NCBI GenBank assembly: GCA_964036045.1
Contig: OZ038383.1
Coordinates: 94,669,568-94,733,567, forward strand
Reading direction: 5' to 3'
DNA from: Eutreptiella sp. 'Long Island Sound 2002'
Taxonomy: Eukaryota; Euglenozoa; Euglenophyceae; Eutreptiales; Eutreptiaceae
DNA: 64,000 nucleotides
Below are positions 1 to 10,259 of this stretch, piece after piece. Made by a program: the position numbers and the translations under genes. Every line of letters begins with the position of its first letter. The first letter of the stretch is position 1. Under the pieces are notes generated by a model, which searched no databases, was not told the origin of the DNA, and saw nothing but the letters and a program-made list of their open reading frames with translations.

Positions 1-1
1 G

Positions 2-1369
2 GCTGCAGCCCCAGTGCCAAAGGGGGAGCAGCCAGCAGCGGCGCCAAACGAAGCAAAGCCGCACGCGCCGAAGGAGGCGGCAAAGCAGCCAGCAGCGGCA
101 GCACCGAAGGATGCAGGAAAGCAGCCAGCAGCGGCAGCACCGAAGGAGGCAGCAAAGCAGCCAGCAGCGGCAGCAGCGCCGGAAGAGGCAGCAGCGCCGA
201 AAGAAGCAGAGCTGCAAGCGCTAGAGGAGGCAGCAGAGCAGCCAGCAGCGGCAGCACCGGAGGAGGTAGCAGAGCAGCCAGCAGTGGCAGCAGAGCCAAA
301 GGAGGCAAAGCCGCAAGCGCCGAAGGAGGCAGCAAAGGAAGCAAAACCGCGACCGCCGAAGGAGGCAGCAAAGGAAGCATAACCGCAAGCGTCGGTGGGG
401 GGAGCAAAGGAAGCAAAACCGCAAGCTCCGGTGGGGGGAGCAAAGGAAGCAAAGCCGCAAGCGCCAAAGGAGGCAGCAAAGGAAGCAAAGCCGCAAGCGA
501 CGAAGAAGGCAAAAGAGAAGGAGCAGTGGTTGCGACCCGGGGTCGCCATACCTAGCTATGAGGCAGAATCGGACGATTCCTCCTCAGGCGGGCACTCCGC
601 CACCTTCTCTGCCGGGGAGATCGGCGAGATGACCGACGTGGAGCTGGAGGCCTACAAGACCGGGGGCCCACCACCAACGGATGCCACTGAGTGGGATATC
701 CCAAGGGACCTGGGGATTGCCCCTGTTGGACGGAGTCGGCAAAACCGGCAGTGGCGCAGGACGTACCGAGAACAATACCGCACGGGCGCAGCGAATGTCG
801 CCCGCGGGATGGTGGACGAGGAGGGGACCCCCGTGAAGTTTCACGTGACAACGGATACCACACCGACTGCATACTACTACGTCGAAGGAAAGAGGACAAC
901 CTGGGAGGTGGAGGAGTTTCACTGGTTGCAGGAATGGTTGCGGCAACAGGAGGATGCACCAGAGGCAGAGGCAGAGGCAGAGAAGGGACATGCAGCGGAT
1001 CAGCCGTCAGGAGGGGAGACTGTGCAGGAGGAGAAGGGACATGCGGGGGACAAGGCAACACAAGGATCCGGAGAATCCACGCAAAAGCTGTGGAGCGCAC
1101 CGGACCCGCCAAGAAGAAGGCGCCCCGCTCGTCCGTGGGCCAACCAATCGTGGGTGACACGGGCACGGACGTTTTGGAGGAGTGGTCGGACGAGTCGGAC
1201 ACGATTGCTCACCGAATACGTGCGGGAGGGGCAGGGAGCGGACCCCGGAGCCAGACTGACAGATGGCCAGAGAGGAGACGCACAGAAAGATGCAGGCAAG
1301 AAAGGCAGAGGACAAGAAGATCTTCGATGGCCTGAGGCGGCGGTACAAGAGGCAAGCAGCGGAGAATGA
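2..1369 (+). pseudogene. Ala/Pro/Lys-rich tandem-repeat protein ORF, one in-frame TAA
   Basis: The reading frame is open from the left edge. About the first 170 codons are degenerate repeats built from KEAAKQPAAAAP-like and KEAKPQAP-like blocks. A less repetitive part follows, with an acidic/serine patch (ESDDSSSGG), WDIPRDLG, an aromatic stretch (TPTAYYYVEG) and a basic Arg/Lys-rich tail. A single TAA at 380-382 stands where neighbouring repeats have AAA (Lys), so it looks like a point mutation; without it the frame runs about 450 codons. The frame overlaps the next ORF (from 1263), which suggests a frameshift or splice joining the two. I recognise no catalytic domain. A structural or gag-like ORF of a retroelement is possible, but that is inference. 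The 5' end lies outside the window. Confidence 0.45.
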
Positions 1370-2534
1370 GGCGGACTTGATGGCACGGATCTGGTACACA
1401 GGACGTGCGCAAGTGGTGAGGCTGTCCACAAGGTGGGTTGAGAACGTCGCCAATGTCCGCGCCCCATCCGGCGCGCAGAGGAATCGGCGGCTGCAAAGCT
1501 CGAACGCCGCCCTGGACGATTTGCGGGAAAGGCGGCGAACGCTGGGGAGCCTGCAGGGAGCCCTGAGGCGCGCAGGCTGGCTGCCTGCAGGGCGCGCCGG
1601 GCGGCTGCCCGATTATCCGCAGGCATACCACAGCCCCCGGGATGAAGGGGCCCTCGACCCCTCCCGCCCCAGCCGCCACTCGTATGTGGTGGCTGTGGAC
1701 CGGGAGGACGAGGAGGCGTGGATTGTGGATCCCCTCCACCTGCAGCCGGCGCAGGACCCCGGGGTGAGCTTCCAGCGAGCCGGATTCACGGTGCATGCCG
1801 TGCAGGAGCCCTGGCCGGTGAAGGTGGCCCAGAAGTAGAACTGCTCCTACCTGGCGGTGAAGACCGCCAGCAAGTTCATGTACGGGCCCACGGACGAGTG
1901 GAGGATCCCCGAACCCGGCGACCTCTTCGACATTGACAAGTCGATGACGGAGCAGCACCGGGAAGAGCAGCATTCCACGCTGGAATGGCTGCAGGGACGG
2001 GCCCAGATCAAGGTGCAGGAGACGGGCAAGAGACGGGGGAGGTAGGTCCCCAAGCGGCCCCAGATCGTCAGCACCGCGGAGACCACCCCGCAAGAGGGAC
2101 TGCGGCCGAGCGGGTACACCCCGCTGAGCAAGGAGGCGATGATGGCGGCTGTGGCGAGGCGCAGTGGACGGGCCCCCGGCGTGATGAAAAGCGTGGCGGC
2201 CGGCCCCGAACCGTTGCTAATGCCCGGCGCCCCGGACATGGAGTTGCGGTACTGCAGTACCTCGCGCGCGCAGGAGTTGCTGGGCTTGGCGCACCCAAGT
2301 CGGCAGTGGAGCCGGAGCAAGACCCGGAAGGCGGAGACAGTCGCGAAGGCGCGGTGGCTGGTGCTGATGGTCACGGAGACGGAGAGTGACGCGGTCGTCG
2401 GCATGCCGGCGCCTGGGCGACCAAGGAGGCCAGAGACCGAGCAAGCAAGCAAGAGAAAGGAGAAAGAAGCGGAGGAAGAAGAAGAGGAGGAGGAAGAAGA
2501 GGAGGAGCCTGCGCAGAAAAAAAGGAAGTGCTGA
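1263..2534 (+). pseudogene. Unassigned ORF with two in-frame TAG stops, acidic/NLS-like C terminus
   Basis: One frame stays protein-like for about 420 codons, interrupted only by TAG at 1836-1838 and 2043-2045. It has an Arg-rich helical stretch (ALDDLRERRRTLGSLQGALR), then YVVAVDREDEEAWIVDPLHL and, between the stops, FMYGPTDEWRIPEPGDLFDI. The end is a run of about a dozen Glu followed by PAQKKRKC, which resembles a nuclear localisation signal. It overlaps the preceding Ala/Pro/Lys ORF by about 100 bases in another frame and may be its continuation. No family is recognised. It could be a decayed retroelement ORF1 or a host gene whose introns I cannot place. Confidence 0.4.
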
Positions 2535-3325
2535 AGGGGACCCAGATGGTGGACAGGGGCAGTGGCCAGCGCACTGCGGCACTGGTGATTGCTCTGTGGC
2601 GTGCGGCATGGATCTGGCGTTGGTTCGTGCAGCCCGCCATTGTCTAGTGCCGGGGGGCCAGACCGCGCAGACCCCTACACCGACACCCCCCTACACTGCG
2701 CGCACACTCCGGTGGAGGTGGCAGGCCTGCCGGGGTGTGGTGGTGGGACCACGGCCAATGTTGGAGAAGCGACGTGCGCCATGGGGTGGTTCCAGTGTTG
2801 TGGCAGCGGGACCAAGGGGGGGAGGACACAGGTGCAGATCAGAGCCGCAGGGGGCATGGCAGCCACAGAAGCAAAAGAAGCGGCGATGCAAGGGTGATGC
2901 AAGTGCGATGCAAGGGCGCCACACCGGCGATGCGCGGAGGACCCCGTGGGCCTTACCCTGGCAGCCACACGGATCAGGAGCTGACCTGAGGTGGAAAGGG
3001 AGGAGGGAGGAGGAGAACAATGCACCTGTGTAGTCTGACCAACTACTGCGCAGGACAGGGATGGCTCACCAGGACAAGGTAGAGACAGGGAGGCAAACAG
3101 GCCAAGTGACCGTGACAATGACCCACAACAGGGAGGAAAGGAGGCGTGATGGGTGGCAGCGAGCAGGGGAGGCACCAGAGAACAGGGTGGACATAGCGAC
3201 GAGAGGGAGGAGGGCAAGACGGGAGGGAGGGGGCAGGCCGGCCGCCAATGACAGAGGGTGGAGAAGATGGTGGAAAGAGGGACCAGAGGGAAGGGGGCAG
3301 GGGGAATGGCGGCGGGCTGGGGGGT
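2535..3325. other. No gene recognised; purine-rich stretch
   Basis: GC-rich and increasingly G/A-rich sequence (many GGGAGG and GAGGGA blocks from about 3080). Short open frames exist in several phases and none is convincingly protein-like. Confidence 0.5.
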
Positions 3326-3470
3326 TGGGAACCCGGCGCTCCGTGAGTCTGCCCTGCGATCGGGGGCATGTGATTGGCCACGCGTGGCCATGGTAGCCGG
3401 GGCAACCTTCACAGGAACTCAGTGCATTTCCTGTGGAGGTGGCGGAGCAGGGGGGGGGGGGGGGTTGCTT
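3326..3470 (+). repeat. Dispersed repeat, copy 1 (with CCAAT-type box), ending in a G tract
   Basis: It begins with AACCCGGCGCTCCGTGAGTC, contains CATGTGATTGGCCACGC and GGCCATGGTAGCCGGGGCA, and ends in a run of G. The same order recurs at about 4858-4990 with only scattered differences. ATTGGC is a CCAAT-box sequence on the other strand, but a promoter role is only a guess. Confidence 0.7.
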
Positions 3471-3524
3471 GTCGTGCGTATCGTCCATTTTCGCTCTGGA
3501 AGCTGCCTGCACGTATCTCTGAAA

Positions 3525-4464
3525 GGCGCCAAAGACAGGCAAAAAACAGGTATGTTGCGCATCGGCGTACGATTTCTCTGCACCCTTTTAGGGATTTGCA
3601 CCACATGAAGTGATTTGAACGCAACGTTACTTGCACCGATCTTTGAATGGCGCTGAAGACAGGCAAAAACCACGTGTGTTGTGCATGTGCATGTGTGCTC
3701 TTTGTTTCGGGCGACATCCCACGATCGGCTCGGTGCTCCCTGTGGACGCTATCCTGCCGAGAATACCACCTATGATGTCAATCAAAGCGCCATGGAGTGG
3801 CGCTGAAGACAGGCATTCCAAAAAATAGGTATGTCGGCGCCCCGGCTTCTTTTCTGCAAGTATCAAGGGTTTGTGGAGTAACACCAAGACCCTGACCCTC
3901 AAGTGGAGGATGGCCGCATCATGGGCAGCGCATTTCTGCATGGCGCTGAAGACAGGCAAAAAACAGGTGTGTTGTGGATGTGCATGTGTGCTCTTTCTTT
4001 CAGACGACATCCCACGATAAGCTCGGTGATCCCCGTGGAGGATACACGTGCTATCCTGCCGAGAAGACCACCTATGATGTGAATCAAAACGCAATGGACT
4101 GGCGCTGAAGACAAGCATTCCAAAAAACAGGTGTGTTTTGCTTGTCACTTTTCTGCAGGTCACCAACCGGCAGCTCATGCACATTTACGGCGTTGAGGCG
4201 GCGGGCTACCGACTACTTCAGGATGGGAAGCGAATTTTTTCTGGGCGCTGAAGACAGGCGAACAAGAGGTGTGTTTTGGTTGCCACTTTTCTGCAGGTAT
4301 CAAGGATTCGCAGGCGATGGAATCCGAGCAGGAGATACGGATGTCGCAATTGCACGAGCAGTTGTTGCAGTCGCAGATCGGCCACCAGACGGCATCTTCG
4401 CATGGCGCTGAAGACAGGCATTCCAAAAAACAGGTATGTTGTCGCCCCGCTCACTTTTGTGCAG
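3525..4464 (+). repeat. Array of seven introner-like short intron cassettes
   Basis: Seven copies of GGCGCTGAAGACAGGC start at about 3525, 3649, 3799, 3942, 4101, 4244 and 4404 (spacing 124, 150, 143, 159, 143 and 160). Most continue through a short A-rich stretch to CAGGTATGTT or CAGGTGTGTT and then, after 20-30 bases, a pyrimidine run ending TTTTCTGCAG or TTTCTTTCAG. This is the layout of a repeated 55-60 base intron. The donor is either GT in CAGGTRTGT, giving a very short intron, or GC at GGCGCTG. On the opposite strand the same cassette has TGTTTTTTGG and TGTCTTCAG, also acceptor-like. The acceptor is mutated in copies 2 (TTTCGG) and 3 (CTGCAAG). Confidence 0.65.
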
Positions 4465-4556
4465 GTATGAAGAGTTTGTGGAGTACGCGGACGGGGATCC
4501 GCGATGGGCCACTGGCGAACAAATCGGCGATCCCTAACGCATGGCTGACAGCATGA
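3591..4556 (+). pseudogene. Exon fragments of a spliced gene between the introner-like cassettes
   Basis: Pieces between cassettes read as protein on the plus strand. About 4004-4100 gives HDKLGDPRGGYTCYPAEKTT and TYDVNQNAMD; a degenerate duplicate at about 3711-3797 gives SHDRLGAPCGRYPAENTTYD. About 4159-4242 gives VTNRQLMHIYGVEAAGYRLL. About 4299-4403 gives an E/Q-rich, coiled-coil-like run (MESEQEIRMSQLHEQLLQSQ). After the last cassette come YEEFVEYADGDPRW and a stop, or a different frame ending at 4556. The exon-plus-cassette pair is duplicated with a period of about 300 bases. I could not find one splice phase that keeps every fragment in its best frame, so this is probably a decayed or partial gene. 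Function unknown. Confidence 0.4.
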
Positions 4557-4857
4557 CCCCCGACCACCGGAGCACTCGCTGGTTGCAATGGAAGCACACC
4601 GTGGATGACGACTCTGTTAAGACACTCACCAAAGGCTAAAAGAAAGAGAAGGGCTGTATCTTCGCATGGTGAGGGAGACAGTCGCAAGCGTTGTGCATGC
4701 GAGTACCGCGTGCGACGCAGTGCCGAAGGGTGCAATTCCCTTCTACGCTTTTGCAAATTACACTACAGCCGGGGCCGTAGTCTCTTCTCTTTGAGAGAGC
4801 GATGGTCTCAAAAGATCAATGTGCTCCTGTACATATACATGTGGACAATCCATGTGC

Positions 4858-4990
4858 TTGGAACCCGGCGCTCCGTGAGTCCGCCCCAGGACCGGGGGCA
4901 TGTGATTGGCCACGCCTGGCCATGGTAGCCGGGGCAGCCTCCACAAAATTTCTGTGGGGGCGGTGGAGCAAGGGGGTGGGGTGGGGTTGG
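4858..4990 (+). repeat. Dispersed repeat, copy 2, ending in a G tract
   Basis: Near-copy of 3326-3470: the same CCGGCGCTCCGTGAGTC start, CATGTGATTGGCCACGC core and GTGGAGCAAGGGG end. The two copies bracket the introner-bearing gene fragment. Confidence 0.7.
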
Positions 4991-5095
4991 GGTTGGGGGG
5001 GTTGGGGGGGGGCAACGGGGGGGGCAACCGGGGGGGGGGGGGGGGGGGGGGGGCAAGGGGGGGGTCTGTGGGCCCAATGGGGACAATGGGGGGGT
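4974..5095 (+). repeat. G-rich low-complexity tract
   Basis: Almost uninterrupted G runs including one of about 20 bases near 5031-5053. It could form G-quadruplexes. Apparent Gly-rich and Pro-rich reading frames here are artefacts of composition. Confidence 0.8.
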
Positions 5096-5221
5096 AGGGT
5101 AGAAAAAGTCCCCCGCGGGTAGACCTTTTTGTATACGGGGTTGGGGGGTGACAAGTGTCGCGGTTGAAAAAAAAATTCACCTCTTGGGGGAATTTTTTTT
5201 GTGCCCTCCCCGTGTCCGCCC

Positions 5222-5990
5222 CCCCACCCGCCCCGGCTAACACAGACCGGTTACAGCAGGGGCGTCCCTGCTACCTGCGCTAGCAGGGGCGGGGGAGAAC
5301 CTACCTCGCAGCCGGGACGCCCCGGCTGTAGCCAGTCTGCGTCAGCCGGGGTGGGAGGGAGAGCGGACAAGGGACATGCACGCCCCGGCCGTGGCCGCTC
5401 CGCCGTAGCCGGGGCGGGGGGGAGGACACCAGGCAGTCGGCACGCCCCAGCTGTGGCCGTTCTGCCGTAGCCGGGGCGGGCGGAGTAGCAACCTGGTACC
5501 ATGGACGCACGGCGGTAACCGGTCTACGCTAGCCGGCGCGGGTGGGAGAGCGGACAAGGGACATGCACCCCCTGGCTGTGGCCGTTCCGCTTTAGCCGGG
5601 GCGGGGGGGAGGACACCAGGCAGTCGGCACGCCCCAGCTGTGGCCGTTCTGCCGTAGCCGGGGCGGGGGAACTGCATGGTGTCCTCCTTCTCGCCCCGGC
5701 TAACGCAGAACGGCCACAACCGGGGCGTGCATGTCCTTTGTCTGCCCTTCCTCCCGCCCCGACTGGCGTAGACCGGCTACAGCCGGGGTCTCCCTGCTGC
5801 TAGGTAGCTTCTCCATCGCCCTGGCTAGCGCGGAACGGCCACAGCCAGCCTGGTGTCCTCCCTCCTGTCCCGGCTGGCGCAGAGTGGCCACAGCAGGGGC
5901 ATGCACGTTCTTTTCGAAGCTCCCCCCCACCCCGGCTGCTGCACACCGGCTACAGCCGGGGCGTCCTCCCACTAACCCGTGGCGGGGAGA
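5222..5990. repeat. Minisatellite of GC-rich imperfect palindromes
   Basis: About twelve copies of a 35-40 base module whose ends are GCCCCGGCT and AGCCGGGGC, with a centre resembling GTGGCCGTTCTGCCGT. Clear starts are near 5229, 5319, 5381 and 5443, and the series continues to about 5975, with a unit period near 62 bases in the regular part. Orientation of the centre flips near 5690 (ACGCAGAACGGCCAC after it). Each copy could fold into a hairpin. Spacers include GGACAAGGGACATGCA and ACACCAGGCAGTCGGCA, also repeated. Confidence 0.8.
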
Positions 5991-6003
5991 ACGGTCTCTC
6001 AGA

Positions 6004-6615
6004 ATCGTTAGGGAGCACGGCATGGCACCCAGCACGGGACTTTGCGCCACAAGCTCCATGGCAAAATTCCGCGCCCTATCCCTTGCGGACCACAGGCTCC
6101 ACCTCGAGGCCCACCCAGAGCAGGAACGCCGCATGGATCGCGTCGCCCTCGTACAAGGAACCTCCCTTGCCAGAGGACAGCACTAGCCCACGGCTACCGA
6201 GGTTGTGGGCGTGCCCCTCACGGACGCGATCGCCCGCACACTGGGCATGCAGCTCTCCATCCTCAGAGGCAAGGTGACGAGGGCTGTGCGCTGCCTGCGG
6301 CACGGTGGCTCGACGTCCTATGGATGTCTGTGCCCGACTTGGTGGACTGGTACCGCCAAGAGGTCCTCCCTAGGGGCGTCGACTACGAGCTCCAATTCGC
6401 GGGGTCGGTCCTGGGCCACATCCGCAGGGGTACCTCACAGCAGCGGTGCAAGGACAAGCTGAACCACGCCCCCCACCACCTTCGGCACCTCCTCACCCAT
6501 TCTATCACACCCGCGCGCCCCCGTGGCACTATAGTGGCTATGGTTATGGATCGCCCTGACGGCCCCGTGGGCCGCCCGGAGCTCCTAGGAGGCGGTCTGG
6601 GCCGGGGTCCCTGAT
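6004..6615 (+). pseudogene. LINE 5' ORF fragment (two frames)
   Basis: The first frame reads through TAG at 6184-6186 into VGVPLTDAIARTLGMQLSIL. It then shifts near 6290 into a frame reading WLDVLWMSVPDLVDWYRQEV and FAGSVLGHIRRGTSQQRCKD. These are protein-like and hydrophobic/charged in register, but no family is recognised. The position before the nuclease suggests the ORF1 or N-terminal part of the element. Confidence 0.4.
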
Positions 6616-6728
6616 GTCAACAGTTACCCCACCGACTGCCCAGCAGCCCCGCGCCTGATCTTTGGCTCCCTGCGCCTGGTGAAGGCTAGCCCAACGCTCC
6701 CCAAGCTGGCCCAGCCGGGCGCCCCCGC

Positions 6729-8607
6729 GTGGCGCACGGTGGCGCAGCGCCCGCCCAGCAGCCAGGGATAGCTGCGGCGGCCCCACATGCGCCCCAGGAG
6801 GCCCAGGCAGCCGCGCCGGCCCCGGCCCCCGAGGCGCCGGTCGACCCGCCGCACGACAAAGGCCCGCCGCTGGGCCCCTCACCGGGGGGACTGCTGTTCG
6901 CCCCCGTCTGTGACCCCACGGCTATCGCGAAGGGCATATGCCGCCTACCAGACCCTCCATCCGCGGGGGGTGCACACGGCTAGAGCCCCGCACCGCCTTC
7001 CCCAGCTACCGATGCACTGCCCCCAAGCGCTGCCCATAGGGGCAGCGCCAGCGCCAGCGGCTCCCCACTGCCAGCCCCCCAGTATTCCCCGCACCCCCAG
7101 CCGGCCGACCACACGTTTGCCCGGTCCCCCTACGAGGGCCACGCCGTGGTCCACTGTGGCACGCAGCGGGCGGCCGAAGCGTCCAAGCTGGTAGCCCCCG
7201 CCCGCCTGTCCACGGCCAAGGACGACCTATACCTCCGCATGGTCCCCTTCTCATCCGCCCTTGGCATCCTGTCGGCGCTCCGTGCCGCTCAAACGGGCAA
7301 CTAGGTCGCGAACGTCCTCATAGCCAACGCAGGGCGCTAGGGGGCGGAGAGCCCGGCGGTGGCGGCGGCGCTAGCCGACAGGGTCGCGTTCATGGAGGCC
7401 GGCGATTACCTCACCCTGGCGGTTCAGACTCGAAAGCGGTGCGACGAGCGGCTATGGCAGCCCGTGGATGCCCTCCAGGACACCACGCCCTTTGCCCGGT
7501 GGCCACCGCCATCACATGCACGGCCAATGTCCCGCCTGATATCCGCGCGGCCCTCCTGCAGACCACGGACCGGGGCACCTTCCGGACAGCCTCTGTAGGG
7601 GCGGTAGCGACCGCGGCCCGCCCGGAGGACCGCTAGGCAATCGAGACAGCGGTCAAGGACCAGGGGGGCATGTCATCGCTGCCACCCAGCACGTGCCGGG
7701 TGCACTGGCGCCCCCTCCCGCGGCCCCGCGGCAAGCCTGGGCGCTCCGGGCCTCAGTGCGCGTACCGAGGGCAGCATCAATGCAAGCGGCGCCCCAGCCG
7801 GCGACCCTGCCAACCCGCCAATATCCCTCCGCCCACTTCCCCCACCTAGCGTCGTTCCCTGTGCCCTGGCCGACAACCCCGGCTCCGGCCCCTTGGACCC
7901 CGCCGACCCCCCCCCCCCCCGCGCAAGGCCGCACAGCTGGCCCCTTTGGCACACCAGCTCAAGTCCCCGGTCGCAGCCGCCCCCCGGCAGGCGGCATACG
8001 CCCCCCCCCCCCGCGAGACACGGATGGGCTCCCCCGCCAATAGATCATCGAGGTCTCCGGTCTCAATCCGGAGACCATAATGACAGCTGCGGTCAGGGAC
8101 GCCCTGAGGGCCCACTTTGGGTCCACCAAGTTCGTCCCGCAGCACGGCCTCCAACACGGGTACGAGTATGTCCCATGCTTTGAGGCAGTGCGGCGCGCGT
8201 TCGCGGGGGACCAAACCCGCGCCCTCATGCCGGTGCTGACGGCAGCGGGGTACGTGCCCGCGGCGCTGAGGTCACACGGTGCCGATGGCTTCCTCTTCTC
8301 CCCACCGCCCGAGCAGGGCCAGCCCCCCAACAAGAAAGCGAGAGTGCAGTCACCACCGCTGCAGCCCCAGATGGGGCGGCAGCCGCCGGCCCCGGCGGCC
8401 ATGTCACCTCCACGTGCGCCTTTTCCGCTGCTGCCGACCCTCCCGCCCCAGGCCCCCCCTCAGACCTCGCAGTGGCCCCCAGCTGAGCAGCCCGCCCAAC
8501 ACCCGGGAACGCCAGCGGTGTGGCCTCCCCAAGGGGCAGCGACCCACGCGCCCGGCGCGCCGGGGGGCCGAGCGGGGGGGTACCAACTGCCCCTCCACCT
8601 TTCCTAG
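6729..8607 (+). pseudogene. LINE Pro/Ala-rich linker ORF, several in-frame TAGs
   Basis: Protein-like frames tile this stretch with TAG at 6981, 7302, 7338, 7634 and 8041 as the interruptions. Examples are ALADRVAFMEAGDYLTLAVQ after the 7338 TAG, ITCTANVPPDIRAALLQTTD before 7634, and IIEVSGLNPETIMTAAVRDA directly after 8041. The composition is rich in Pro and Ala, as in gag-like linkers. Frame shifts occur near 7480, 7650 and 8600. No enzymatic motif seen. Confidence 0.45.
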
Positions 8608-8714
8608 GGGGTCCGCTGCCCGGGCCCGCTCAAGCTCTGGTGGTGGCCCTGTAACCCCACCCCGCCCCTCCAAAGGTTGCGCTCTGGCCAGCGTCATCAG
8701 CAACCTCTTCCGGG

Positions 8715-9389
8715 ATGCCCACCCCAGTACCCGTGAGTCCCCGACCACACGAGTTGAGCTTAGGGGGGCTGGACCCGGTCTGTGTCCGCTGTGCCACATG
8801 GTACCGGCGCCCGGCACAAGGCGAGCCCGCAGGCTGCCCCGCTTGTGCCTTCACTGCACCTCCCCGCGGCGGGACCGACGGTGCACATGGTACTAGGCGT
8901 TTTGCAAGCACGCCCTGTCCCGCCTACCAACCGTTCTATTTCTCGGCCGCAACCCCCCCCCCTTGTCCTCCATGCCCTGGTCGGCATCCTCCAGCCCTGG
9001 TGCAAGTGCTACGCTGCTCCACGCACAGGCTCGGTACCAGCGCTCTGTCCTTTCCTCTGGTCATCGCCCGCGTGGTCCTCTGCGCCTAGCGCCCGGCCAA
9101 CTCAGGACTCCTGCTCAACACCCTAGCGGGATGGCGCTACGACGTCGGAGACCACGGCTGCTTAAGCCCTGGGGGCGAGCCCCCGCCCCTCATGCAGCCC
9201 TCATATGCCGTGGGGCCTATGTGTTTCAGCCGCGGGAAACTCCGCGCGGCCGGGGCGAGCGAGGCATCCGCCCCGCCCCCGGGTGCCCCGCAGCAGGGGC
9301 TGTTCTGTATGCGCCTGGACTCCACCACACCAATCACAGTGGAGATGGCGTCGCGGGCCGTTGTAGAGGTTGGGGGCGGCCCAGCCTAG
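8715..9389 (+). pseudogene. LINE segment with zinc-knuckle-like CxxC pair
   Basis: The frame reads LGGLDPVCVRCATWYRRPAQ followed by GCPACAF, giving two CxxC pairs about 15 residues apart as in a small zinc-binding module. After TAG at 9087-9089 the frame continues without disruption (NSGLLLNTLAGWRYDVGDHG, then CFSRGKL and FCMRLDSTTPITVEMASRAV) up to another TAG at 9387-9389. It lies directly upstream of the nuclease domain. Metal binding is inferred from spacing only. Confidence 0.45.
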
Positions 9390-9539
9390 GGCGATCCCGG
9401 TAGGCCGACTGCAAGGCACCAAATGTGAGCCGCCGCTCCCGGCCCAGGGCGCGCCCGAGGAGTATGCCTCGTATGCTCTTCGCTTGCCGCATGACCCCCT
9501 GGAGCACCTTCTGCGCAGCCCCCCCGATGAGGGTAGGCT

Positions 9540-10077
9540 CAGCATCGTCACCCCAATTGCGGCGGCGTGGCCAATTGCGGCGGACTAGTGTCGAACCCCC
9601 GGAACGTCCCACGCGTCATCGCGTACCTCGCCTGTGCAGAGCCCGACGTTGCCCACCTGCAGGAGGCAGGCATGCACTTTGCCGCCGTGTGGTTTGCCGG
9701 CCTGCCGTACCGTGTGTGCGTGGGGCCCCAGGGCGGGGAGGGGGCTGGTCACCTTGGTGCATGCCCGCATGCTGAACGGGTCCCAAGTCTGCGAGCATTC
9801 TCAAGACCACAGCCTTTGCGTGCGTGTGGAGCCAGCCAAGGGTGCGCTGCTGGCGCCCATCAGCTTGCACCTACCGCTGGCCCTGCCCGCGGCTCGACGG
9901 CGACCCGTCGTCGGCGACGCCTCCGCCTTCTTGAGCACGGCAGGGGCCAGTGTCAAGATCGTGGCCGGCGACCTTAACAAGGCCCAGGGCCGCACGGGGC
10001 GGGGGGGGGACTCCAAGGCCATGGGCCAAAAACGCCCGTTGGCCGGGTTTCGAGCCCCAACCGGCCAGGCGACCTGA
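9540..10077 (+). pseudogene. AP-endonuclease-like (EEP family) domain of the LINE
   Basis: In the endonuclease/exonuclease/phosphatase family an early Asn, a catalytic Glu after a PD...LQE pattern and a later GDxN are diagnostic. Here NCGGLVSNPRNVPRVIAYLA leads to PDVAHLQEAG (Glu near 9660). After a frameshift in the G-rich stretch at about 9727-9745 the frame gives SLCVRVEPAKGALLAPISLH and VKIVAGDLNKAQG (GDLN at 9967-9978). The catalytic His toward the C terminus is not placed because the frame degrades after 10020. In a LINE this domain nicks target DNA to prime reverse transcription; this copy is broken. Confidence 0.65.
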
Positions 10078-10259
10078 CGACTGTCGTCTGGCAGGTGGGG
10101 CGACCCTCGGAGCGCGAGCTGGACTGGGTCCTCATGGGCCTGGAGACCCTGTGCGTGGGGGCTGAACAGGTCATGCTCCCCGGTCTGAGCACCCACCGGA
10201 TGGTGCAGTGCGACCTGGGGTTCGCGGAGCGCGTTTTCGCGGCGGCGGACCCCTCTTGG

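Noticed and set aside
14-496. Minus-strand Cys/Leu-rich frame opposite the Ala/Pro/Lys repeats
   Set aside because: It is the complement of a GC-rich codon repeat; its composition mirrors the plus-strand repeat and has no independent support.
4760-5245. Long Pro-rich minus-strand frame across the G tract
   Set aside because: Created by homopolymer G; no domain and no start context.
5250-6134. Overlapping frames on both strands through the palindromic minisatellite
   Set aside because: Repeating peptides only reflect the hairpin modules.
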